Source of the DNA: Minisyncoccota bacterium
GTDB taxonomy: Bacteria; Patescibacteriota; Minisyncoccia; Phycocordibacterales; CAIJYI01
NCBI GenBank assembly: GCA_023229825.1
Contig: JALNYN010000008.1
Coordinates: forward strand, 1 to 13,034
Length of the DNA: 13,034 nucleotides
Reading direction: 5' to 3'
Shown here: piece by piece, positions 1-6,204 of the stretch
Position numbering within the stretch: the first letter of the stretch is position 1
Layout: every line of letters begins with the position of its first letter
The notes under the pieces: model-generated
Databases searched by the model: none
What the model was told of the DNA's origin: nothing
What the model saw: only the letters and a program-made list of their open reading frames with translations
Made by a program: the position numbers and the translations under genes

Positions 1-2531
1 GTCAGGTGTTTTTGCGTGAACGCAATAACGTCAGGATCTTTTACGAAGAGCGTTTGCTTTCCGTAATAATCTCCATCGTCCTTTCTCTTCACTTCCAGAA
101 TTCCTAAGATGAAATCTGAAGTAATGGCGACGAAAGTCATTTCTCCATCATAGTCGACATTACATAACCGCGAAGCATCTTTGTGAGATATCTCGGGATG
201 TCTGATGAGTGCCTGATCTTCGGGCATGATCGGACGAATGAAGACGGAAAGTGGACCCCATGGTTTCTTGATCTCCGTCACATACTCGTGAGGATACGGT
301 CGTATCGCGGGTACGCTGCATGTTCCTTCGGGATGAAGTTCAATGCGCGCATCAAGCGCGATTATATCTTTCGGAGATACGAAAAGCGGATTGATATCAC
401 ACTCGGAAATTTCCGGATAGTCGGTTACCAGCCGTGAAAGATTTACCAATACTTCGGTAAGTTTCTTGATGTCGGCGGGATCCTTTCCTCGAGCGCCTTC
501 TTTGAGCGCTTTGAATATCTTTGTCTTTTCCATGACATGCAGTGCTGAACGGCTGCTGAACGGAGGTATGCCGATCGATTTGTCTTTCAATATTTCGACC
601 AGTATGCCGCCTAAGCCGAACATGACGGTCGGTCCCCATTGCGGGTCGGTGGTTGATCCGAGAATAATTTCGTATCCATCGGAAAGTTTTACCATCGGAG
701 AAATGGTGACGCCTTGGAAATGTTCCTTGCCAAGTTTTTCAGTGACATCCGCTTCAATTTCACGGAAGGCTTTTCTTACTTCATCTCGGTTTTTGAGATT
801 GAGCTTTACGCCGCCAACATCAGTTTTGTGGCTGATGGTTTTGGAGTGAAGTTTCATTACAACCGCATCAGTCTCATGCTCAAAAATATAATTGAGAACT
901 GCGGCTGCTTCCGTTTCCGCTACCTCCATCCCAATCACGGGAATATTATAGAGTGAAAATACTTTCATCGCCTCGTAAGTGGTAAGCGTGGTGCGCCCGT
1001 CGGCACGAACTTCAGCGAGAATTTTTTTCACTTCATCGCGAAGATGAGGAAATGCGATGCGTTTCGGCATTGCATTCAGCTCTTTCGCGAGCTGTTTTCC
1101 GCGTATGAGATATTGAATGGCGCGAACGGCCTGATCGGGATTGTTGATATTTGGAATGTGAGCATCGCGGAAAATATCGCGAGCCTTGTCCATTAATCCG
1201 TCGCCGAGTTTCCAGTCGGCACCGCCCATGAAGCTTACGACGACCGGTTTTTTGTTTCCGCGCGCTTGCGCTTTCGTCACGGTCGTTGCAATGACTTCCG
1301 CTACGTGATCGGGGCGAACGGTAACGATCGCCGCAAGAGTAATATGCAGAATGTCGACTTCCGGCGCTTCGAGCAAAATTTTCGCCGCTTCGCCGTATTC
1401 TTTGGCCCCCACGCCGCCGGTCATATCGATCGGGTTTGCATGGCTCCAAATGGGGGGAAGAAGCGCGTTCAATTTTTCCATCGTTTGAGGAGAGATCGAA
1501 GCAAGTTTCCCGTTAAGTCCGACAAAGGCATCTGTTGCGATCACGCCGGGGCCTCCGGCATGCGAAAGCAACGCGACCTTCTCTTGACATTCGAGCACTT
1601 TAATTTTATCGGAAAGCAGCATGACGTTGTAAAAATCCGCTATCGATTCCACTCTGGGGATCCCAGCTCTTTCCATGGCCGCTTCAAAAACATCATCCGA
1701 TCCGACGAGCGAACCGGTGTGTGATTTTGCGGCGGCGCCGGCGGCTTCTGTTTTTCCCGGTTTGATGACGGCGATGAATTTTCCGGCATCGCGAACCATT
1801 TTTACCGCGCTCATAAAATTGCGCGCATCGTTCACGGTTTCCATATAGAGACAAACGCTGTCGGTCAACGGATCGCTTGCCGCAAAGGCGAGCAGATCAT
1901 TCATATTAACATCCGGCCCTGAGCCGATACTGACGACCCGGCTGAAACCGAAGTGTTCGCTAATGGCGTGGCAGGTTACCGGAGCTGCCATACCGCCGCT
2001 TTGCGTAAAGAACGCAACGCGGCCTTTTGGCGGCTGAGAACAAACGAAAGTGGCGTTAAAATCAGTATGCGGACAAACGACGCCGAGACAGTTCGTTCCA
2101 ACGAGTCGAATTTTTCCTTTCAATGCTTCAACGATCTTTCGTTCGTGTTCTTTGCCTTCCGCCCCTGCTTCCGAGAAACCGGCGGTCGGCATGATGATAG
2201 CCTTCACCTTTTTTTGATGGCATTGCTCGATCGTTTTCAATATCGATTCATAATGAGCAGCGCCGATCGTAATGACGACGCAATCAATGATCTTTTCCGG
2301 GATCGATCCTATATCAGGATATGCATTCACACCAAGTACGGTTTCCCGTTTCGGGTTGACGGGGTATACCCGTCGTCCATGTTTTTCACCGTCGAGCAAA
2401 TTTTCAAACATGCCTCGCATAACGGTAGGCACTCCCGAACCATTTTCGGATTCTGAAGCGCCAACATGGGCGACGACTTTCGGATCGAACAGGGCGCTGA
2501 GACCTCTTGTATTCAGACTTTTTTTGGACAT
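1..2531 (-). CDS. ADP-forming acyl/acetyl-CoA synthetase, fused alpha-beta with C-terminal GNAT-like region (3' end outside window)
   Basis: Family role: converts acyl-CoA + ADP + Pi to acid + CoA + ATP in the cytoplasm, the ATP-yielding last step of many amino-acid and pyruvate fermentations. The frame is open from the ATG to the window edge (843 codons), with a strong SD (GGAGG at 2539-2543, reading minus). Visible parts: N-terminal CoA-binding Rossmann domain (about residues 10-145, with VGAS and VYPVNPK); ligase domains with the phosphohistidine motif SHTGS (His271); ATP-grasp domain (about 500-715) with ISHKTDVGG (His568) and FGLGGILVEILKD; then RPYP and a GNAT-like segment from about 757 (IRPIMPEDQALI, DYDGEMTFVAI). 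The GNAT start looks shortened (see findings). It has its own promoter and is separated from the upstream nfnAB operon by a terminator. Substrate range (acetate versus branched or aryl acids) cannot be read. The missing end should hold the rest of the GNAT fold. Confidence 0.93.
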   Translation of the reverse strand, partial: MSKKSLNTRGLSALFDPKVVAHVGASESENGSGVPTVMRGMFENLLDGEKHGRRVYPVNPKRETVLGVNAYPDIGSIPEKIIDCVVITIGAAHYESILKTIEQCHQKKVKAIIMPTAGFSEAGAEGKEHERKIVEALKGKIRLVGTNCLGVVCPHTDFNATFVCSQPPKGRVAFFTQSGGMAAPVTCHAISEHFGFSRVVSIGSGPDVNMNDLLAFAASDPLTDSVCLYMETVNDARNFMSAVKMVRDAGKFIAVIKPGKTEAAGAAAKSHTGSLVGSDDVFEAAMERAGIPRVESIADFYNVMLLSDKIKVLECQEKVALLSHAGGPGVIATDAFVGLNGKLASISPQTMEKLNALLPPIWSHANPIDMTGGVGAKEYGEAAKILLEAPEVDILHITLAAIVTVRPDHVAEVIATTVTKAQARGNKKPVVVSFMGGADWKLGDGLMDKARDIFRDAHIPNINNPDQAVRAIQYLIRGKQLAKELNAMPKRIAFPHLRDEVKKILAEVRADGRTTLTTYEAMKVFSLYNIPVIGMEVAETEAAAVLNYIFEHETDAVVMKLHSKTISHKTDVGGVKLNLKNRDEVRKAFREIEADVTEKLGKEHFQGVTISPMVKLSDGYEIILGSTTDPQWGPTVMFGLGGILVEILKDKSIGIPPFSSRSALHVMEKTKIFKALKEGARGKDPADIKKLTEVLVNLSRLVTDYPEISECDINPLFVSPKDIIALDARIELHPEGTCSVPAIRPYPHEYVTEIKKPWGPLSVFIRPIMPEDQALIRHPEISHKDASRLCNVDYDGEMTFVAITSDFILGILEVKRKDDGDYYGKQTLFVKDPDVIAFTQKHL

Positions 2532-2578
2532 TATATTACCTCCATTTCAAGGTTCAAATTGTAAAAATATCCGAGGTA

Positions 2579-2607
2579 ATACTATAATTAAATTTTGATT
2601 AAGTCAA
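2579..2607 (-). promoter_or_regulatory. Candidate sigma70 promoter of the acyl-CoA synthetase gene
   Basis: Reading the minus strand, a -35 box TTGACT (2602-2607) is followed after 17 bases by TAGTAT (2579-2584). An overlapping TATAGT gives a 15-base spacer. The predicted start near 2572 leaves a leader of about 40 bases. The -35 box abuts the T-tract of the nfnB terminator. Confidence 0.5.
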
Positions 2608-2615
2608 ATAAAAAA

Positions 2616-2637
2616 CCCGCCGATACGTATCGGCGGG
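2616..2637 (-). terminator. Intrinsic terminator of the nfnAB operon
   Basis: A perfect 22-base palindrome (CCCGCCGATAC and its complement, no spacer in DNA) lies 14 bases after the nfnB stop. On the minus strand it is followed by TTTTTTATTTG, the classic hairpin plus U-tract layout. The plus strand lacks a matching T-run after it. Confidence 0.85.
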
Positions 2638-2651
2638 CGGTCTTAAATAGT

Positions 2652-4097
2652 CTATTTTGAAGTTTTAAATTCTTCTTTTTTTGGCCATGGATATTTCCCT
2701 TGTAGCCAGTTGTGGATCGATGCCGCGGCGATCTTTCCGTCGCCGGTGGCGCGTATGACCGTGCCGCCTCCGCTTAGATCTCCACCGACGAAAAAGCCGG
2801 GGACGGAGGTGCAGCCGTTGATCGAACTGACGTACCCTTTGCTGAGAACGACATCTCCCATCTGTTCAATGATGGTGGGGTTCGGTTTGTTGCCGAGTGC
2901 GGAGATCACCAAATCGGTTTCTACGATGAAGTTGGAACCTTCGATGTTCACCGGAGTTCGGCGTCCTTTTTCATCCGGTTCGCCGAGTTCGGTTTTGACA
3001 CATTCCAATCCGCAAACGCGTCCGTCTTTGCTCAAGATACGCACTGGCGCGACTTGCGTCAGTAATTCCATATGTTCTTCTTTTCCATGATGGATCTCTT
3101 GGACGCGAGCTGGCATCGATCTTTCGTCGCGGCGATAAATGATACCCGCGCTTGTTTCTGCTAGCACGGTTTGGATCTTTTCCGTGAGAACGCGTTTTCC
3201 CGCGCGCACCGAGTCCATGGCGACGTTTCCGCCTCCAACGACCGCGATGTGTTTGAAATCGGGAATATGCGTTTCGTAGCTCGAATCGTTCGCATGAAGA
3301 AAATTGACGGAAAACAGCCACTGATTCGCCGACATGACGCCGAACGTATCTTCACCCGGAATACCGAGCGGGATAGGTTTGCCCGCGCCGGTCGCGAAAA
3401 ATATCGCATCATACTCCTTGCGAAGTTCGGCAACGGTGAACCGTTTTCCGATGCTGGTGCTCGTGTATATCTCGATCCCTCCGAATGAACGGATAAAATC
3501 GATCTCATTCTGCACGATCTTTTTCGGCAAACGAAATTCGGGAATACCGTACATAAGAACACCGCCGGCAACCGGCAACGCTTCGAAAATGTCGACATGA
3601 TATCCGTAAACGCGGAGAAATGCCGCGTTGGTAAACGAAGCAGGACCGGAACCAACGAGTGCTATTCGTTTTCCATTTTCTTTTGCGAGTTCCGGAATTT
3701 GAGGACCGCCGTTAGCACATTCCCATTCGTAGAGAAAGCGTTCGATGGCGCCGAAGAAAACCGGATCGTTGCCGCTTCTTTTGATGACGCAGCCCGCTTC
3801 GCACTGTTCCGATTGCGGACAGACGAGCGAGGTGATGGCGAGCAAAAGATTGTATGACCGGGCAAGATTGACTGCTTTTCGCATCCAACCGCGTTTTACG
3901 TGTTCCAGTACTTCATGTATGGGGATACTGACCGGACAACCGCGCTCGCAACCGTGAGCAAAACAGTCCACGCAACGATGAGCCTCCTCGATCGCTTCCT
4001 TACGGGAAAGACAGCCTTCCACCTGCTCCCAGTTATTAATGCGAACTTCCGGTTCTTGTACCGGTACGATCGCCGTACTTTTTTTTATGAGCGTCAT
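2652..4097 (-). CDS. nfnB: NfnB, large subunit of electron-bifurcating ferredoxin:NADP+ oxidoreductase (GltD-like)
   Basis: 481 residues, the usual size for GltD-like NfnB. N-terminal cysteines C42, C45, C50, C54 and a second group C93, C99, C103 (CPQSEQCEAGC, with Glu next to the second Cys) fit the two [4Fe-4S] clusters; in characterised NfnB one iron is bound by Glu. The FAD-binding dinucleotide fold begins at VGSGPAS (149-154), with AGGVLMYGIPEFRLP at 177-191. The NADPH-binding fold is VVGGGNVAMD (286-295). The C-terminal GGDLSGGGTVIRATGDGK (438-455) closes the FAD site. The start overlaps the nfnA stop in an ATGA arrangement (4094-4097) and has SD AAGGAGGT. Family knowledge: with NfnA it couples oxidation of NADPH to reduction of ferredoxin and NAD+ (or the reverse). 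A lone glutamate synthase small subunit is the alternative, but the adjacent FNR-like subunit argues for Nfn. Confidence 0.9.
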   Translation of the reverse strand: MTLIKKSTAIVPVQEPEVRINNWEQVEGCLSRKEAIEEAHRCVDCFAHGCERGCPVSIPIHEVLEHVKRGWMRKAVNLARSYNLLLAITSLVCPQSEQCEAGCVIKRSGNDPVFFGAIERFLYEWECANGGPQIPELAKENGKRIALVGSGPASFTNAAFLRVYGYHVDIFEALPVAGGVLMYGIPEFRLPKKIVQNEIDFIRSFGGIEIYTSTSIGKRFTVAELRKEYDAIFFATGAGKPIPLGIPGEDTFGVMSANQWLFSVNFLHANDSSYETHIPDFKHIAVVGGGNVAMDSVRAGKRVLTEKIQTVLAETSAGIIYRRDERSMPARVQEIHHGKEEHMELLTQVAPVRILSKDGRVCGLECVKTELGEPDEKGRRTPVNIEGSNFIVETDLVISALGNKPNPTIIEQMGDVVLSKGYVSSINGCTSVPGFFVGGDLSGGGTVIRATGDGKIAAASIHNWLQGKYPWPKKEEFKTSK

Positions 4098-5029
4098 TCG
4101 GCACCTCCTTTGAAAGCTGCTTCTTGCGCAAGAAATTTTTGATATAACGGATCATTCGCTTTGAATTCCGCCAAGTATTCGTCTTCTTTTTTTCGGAGTC
4201 CGTTCAGGCGTGCGCCGAGCGTATCCCAGTCAGCCAAATTGCCGTCGATCTCAGGGCCTTTTTGGCAGAGCAGAATGGTGTCGCTTCCAACGTTGCACTG
4301 ACAGCCTCCGCACATTCCCGTTCCGTCGAGCATGTGAGAAACGGCGGACGCGACAAATTCCACACCGCGCGGTTTGGTTATTTTTGAAATTGCGTTAAGC
4401 ATTCCCAAAGGGCCGGCGGCTATAACATGGCTTACACTGTCCAGATTTCTTTCCAAATAGTATTCAAGGTATGGAGTTACAAAACCCGGAGTTCGATTGC
4501 AGGCAACCGGTTCTTTTTCAATACATACGGTAGTCCAATCGGCATACGGACGAATTTTTTCTTCCCAAAAAAGGAATCTTTCTTCGCGTGCGCCGAGAAC
4601 AACAAGTATTTTATTTCCCGCCTCTTTCAAAGCGCGAACGACCGGATACATCGGAGCTATGCCGACGCCGCCGGCAACGCAAACGATCGTGCCGTCATAT
4701 TTTTTAATTTCCGACGGATGACCGAGCGGACCTTGTAATGAATAAAAAGTTTCGCCGACATCCATCGTGAGAAGCTTCATCGTCCCAGCTTTGACCGCTT
4801 GAACAACCAAGGTAATGGTGCCAAGCTCTTTGTCAGAATCGGCAATGGTGAGCGGTATCGGTTTGCTTTTTTCATCGCGCGCATACACGATCACGAATTG
4901 ACCCGGTTCGGCATTATGAACGACCGCCGGAGCATAGATCGTGAGCTCATAAATGAGCGGAGCGAGTTGTTTCTTTGCGGTTATAACGCCGCAAGGTTCA
5001 TGTAATAGTTCATGGATGGTTTTTCCCAT
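4094..5029 (-). CDS. nfnA: NfnA, small FAD/[2Fe-2S] subunit of ferredoxin:NADP+ oxidoreductase (SudB-like)
   Basis: 311 residues. The ATG at 5029 is chosen because GGAGG lies 5 bases upstream; the frame is open to an ATG at 5092, but that adds 21 unlikely residues and lacks an SD. The N-terminal FNR-like FAD domain shows KPIPLTI (56-62) and QGPLGHP (99-105). The NAD-binding domain shows VAGGVGIAPM (118-127). The C-terminal cluster site is D235-x4-C240-x2-C243-x11-C255, the Asp/Cys3 pattern that I recall for the [2Fe-2S] cluster of Thermotoga NfnA. A charged tail of about 40 residues follows. It is translationally coupled to nfnB by a 4-base overlap. Older databases call this family sulfide dehydrogenase subunit or dihydroorotate dehydrogenase electron-transfer subunit; the nfnB neighbour decides. 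Confidence 0.9.
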   Translation of the reverse strand: MGKTIHELLHEPCGVITAKKQLAPLIYELTIYAPAVVHNAEPGQFVIVYARDEKSKPIPLTIADSDKELGTITLVVQAVKAGTMKLLTMDVGETFYSLQGPLGHPSEIKKYDGTIVCVAGGVGIAPMYPVVRALKEAGNKILVVLGAREERFLFWEEKIRPYADWTTVCIEKEPVACNRTPGFVTPYLEYYLERNLDSVSHVIAAGPLGMLNAISKITKPRGVEFVASAVSHMLDGTGMCGGCQCNVGSDTILLCQKGPEIDGNLADWDTLGARLNGLRKKEDEYLAEFKANDPLYQKFLAQEAAFKGGAE

Positions 5030-5128
5030 TTTTTCCTCCATTTGTCGCGTCAAAACTCGCAGTTTTGGCGGACGTATGTCAAAAATCTTCATTTTTCACT
5101 CGATATTTTCGAGCAAGTTCCCGTTTAA

Positions 5129-5157
5129 CTTTTACCACAAAGTTTGTGATCGCGCAA
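5129..5157 (-). promoter_or_regulatory. Weak candidate promoter for nfnAB with a palindrome in its spacer
   Basis: Minus strand: TTGCGC (5152-5157), 17-base spacer, TAAAAG (5129-5134). The spacer contains a perfect inverted repeat, CACAAA-N-TTTGTG (5136-5148). The boxes are weak matches to consensus and no better promoter was found upstream of nfnA. Confidence 0.28.
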
Positions 5158-5199
5158 GGGCTATCAGACAAATAAAAACTGCCCACGATTGTTGGCGGA

Positions 5200-5239
5200 C
5201 CGTCGCCGGTTCGGGGTTGCACCCCGAACCGAAACGTTT
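5200..5239 (-). repeat. REP-like palindromic repeat, copy 1 (inverted)
   Basis: Contains an 11-bp perfect stem with a 3-base loop (5207-5231, arms CGGTTCGGGGT and ACCCCGAACCG). Its reverse complement matches copy 2 at 32 of 40 positions by my count, including flanks outside the hairpin (GTTTCGG on one side, CCGGCGA on the other). Confidence 0.7.
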
Positions 5240-5287
5240 GGAATATCTCAGCGTAATTAGTGTTATCGAAAAAACGTGATTTCATAC

Positions 5288-5327
5288 AAATGTTTCGGAC
5301 CGGGGTGCAACCCCAGTCCGGCGATGA
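5288..5327 (+). repeat. REP-like palindromic repeat, copy 2
   Basis: Hairpin 5296-5320 with arms CGGACCGGGGT and ACCCCAGTCCG around loop GCA, one mismatch. It is the inverted partner of the copy at 5200-5239, 48 bases away. Two stem pairs differ from copy 1 in a compensating way (T-A against A-T, and T-A against C-G). Confidence 0.7.
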
Positions 5328-5350
5328 AGAACCCCGAATCGGCGACGAAC
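5309..5350 (+). repeat. Tandem pair of 21-base half-repeats
   Basis: Two adjacent 21-base units (5309-5329 and 5330-5350) share 15 of 21 positions, including AACCCC and CGGCGA. The first is the right half of REP-like copy 2. The second (AACCCCGAATCGGCGACG) is closer to the reverse complement of copy 1 than to its own neighbour. Confidence 0.6.
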
Positions 5351-5396
5351 CTTCCCTCTGAAGAGGGGAAGGGGTACGACGCCGTAGGCATTTACA

Positions 5397-5426
5397 TTGA
5401 CACCTTAGCGGAAATTACGATATGCT
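5397..5426 (+). promoter_or_regulatory. Sigma70 promoter of the cis-prenyltransferase-like gene
   Basis: A perfect -35 TTGACA (5397-5402), an 18-base spacer and TATGCT (5421-5426). The predicted start near 5433 lies downstream of the ATG at 5422, which supports the GTG at 5461 as the true start. Confidence 0.6.
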
Positions 5427-5460
5427 GGGCAGTAGTTTTAATCACAAAAAGGAGTTTCCT

Positions 5461-6159
5461 GTGGTTCTTTTACGTAATCATGTTGTGGTCATGCCGGACG
5501 GAAATCGCCGATGGTCAAAAGAACATAATTTGGACCATTTAGTCTCATATGACATTTGCATGATGCGGATGTATGAAAACGTTATCAAGGCCTTTGAAAC
5601 CGGTTTTCGGTATTACACCATTTGGCTCGGTTCGACGAAAAAATTTTATGAACGTCCGAAGGATGAAGTCATTAAAATGCTCGATGTCGTCAATCGCTGT
5701 TTCGTTCATCGTTTTCCCAAACAATGGAATGACAAAGATCATATTTTTGTAAACATTGTCGGCGAGTGGGAAGAGGTATTGAATTCTCGCGGTATCAAGC
5801 ATCCTCTGTACCAAAACCCGATCTCTCCGAAATTATCGAGGGCGATCCTTTCCGTCGACGGCTGTGTGCTGACGCTTCTGGTAAGTTTTGACAGTCCGGA
5901 GCCGACGCGAAGCTTTTTGAGAGAATTAGTTCACCCCGACACGAATATTTCCGCGCTTCCCATTTTGGATCTGGAAATACCGGGTTTACCGAAAGCTGAT
6001 CTTTGGCTGCGAACGGGTGATCTATCGCCTGACATTCGGGTTATTACGAATGACAAAAGCTGTTATCTCGCGACTCCGACACTTTGGCCGGACATGATGT
6101 CAGGTCATTTTGAACAATGCGTTCAAGCGGCGAGGATACCGCCAACATCTCGATCGTAA
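5461..6159 (+). CDS. Divergent cis-prenyltransferase (undecaprenyl diphosphate synthase family)
   Basis: 232 residues from GTG 5461, chosen because AAGGAG (5449-5454) lies 6 bases upstream and the product then begins as family members do, shortly before the first motif. Recognisable landmarks: VVVMPDGNRRW (8-18) matches the IIMDGNGRW motif and keeps the diphosphate-site Asp (D13); GSTKKFYERPKDEV (57-70) matches the STENWKRPxxEV motif and keeps Arg65; DLWLRTGD (180-187) matches the D-LxIRT-GE motif; TLWPD (207-211) is the C-terminal signature. Altered features: MDGN reads MPDGN, G to R before RW, the motif Asn replaced by Lys, the NYGGR-like block missing, the RTGGExR spacing changed, and the metal-site Glu (E. 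coli Glu213) apparently Cys201. Family role is long-chain polyprenyl diphosphate synthesis for cell-wall lipid carrier at the membrane. Activity here is uncertain. The gene stands alone between terminator and promoter. Confidence 0.75.
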   Translation: MVLLRNHVVVMPDGNRRWSKEHNLDHLVSYDICMMRMYENVIKAFETGFRYYTIWLGSTKKFYERPKDEVIKMLDVVNRCFVHRFPKQWNDKDHIFVNIVGEWEEVLNSRGIKHPLYQNPISPKLSRAILSVDGCVLTLLVSFDSPEPTRSFLRELVHPDTNISALPILDLEIPGLPKADLWLRTGDLSPDIRVITNDKSCYLATPTLWPDMMSGHFEQCVQAARIPPTSRS

Positions 6160-6166
6160 AAAAAAT

Positions 6167-6198
6167 AGCGCCGACAGGAAATAATTTCTGTCGGCGCT
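6167..6198. terminator. Bidirectional terminator between the cis-prenyltransferase gene and hutI
   Basis: The stem AGCGCCGACA (6167-6176) pairs with TGTCGGCGCT (6189-6198) around a short AT-rich loop that can extend the stem. It is flanked by an A-run (6158-6165) and a T-run (6201-6206), so it can work on both strands between convergent genes. The hutI stop codon lies in the T-run. Confidence 0.9.
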
Positions 6199-6204
6199 TG
6201 TTTT

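Larger units (their letters stand above)
5030..5460. other. Intergenic region between divergent nfnA and the cis-prenyltransferase gene
   Basis: No convincing gene is seen in these 431 bases. It holds the nfnA leader and a weak candidate promoter (5129-5157), two inverted copies of a 40-base palindromic repeat, a tandem 21-base half-copy, a pyrimidine/purine hairpin (CCTTCCC at 5350-5356 with GGGAAGG at 5366-5372), and the promoter of the plus-strand gene. A small inverted repeat, CTCGA-N5-TCGAG, lies at 5099-5113. Confidence 0.7.

Noticed and set aside
1266..2456. Two plus-strand open frames opposite the acyl-CoA synthetase
   Set aside because: They are rich in Arg, Phe and His, as expected from reading the complement of a real gene, and have no SD or family motif.
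5030..5092. Upstream start for nfnA at 5092
   Set aside because: The ATG at 5029 has GGAGG at ideal spacing and gives the expected N-terminus; the longer form has no SD.
5288..5327. Reading the REP-like hairpins as terminators
   Set aside because: Neither hairpin is followed by a U-tract on either strand, and no gene ends next to them.
5200..5372. CRISPR array or phage attachment site
   Set aside because: The repeats are inverted and imperfect, with no regular spacers; no integrase or cas gene is near.
5422..5460. ATG at 5422 as start of the cis-prenyltransferase
   Set aside because: It overlaps the -10 box and would be upstream of the predicted transcript start; GTG at 5461 has AAGGAG.
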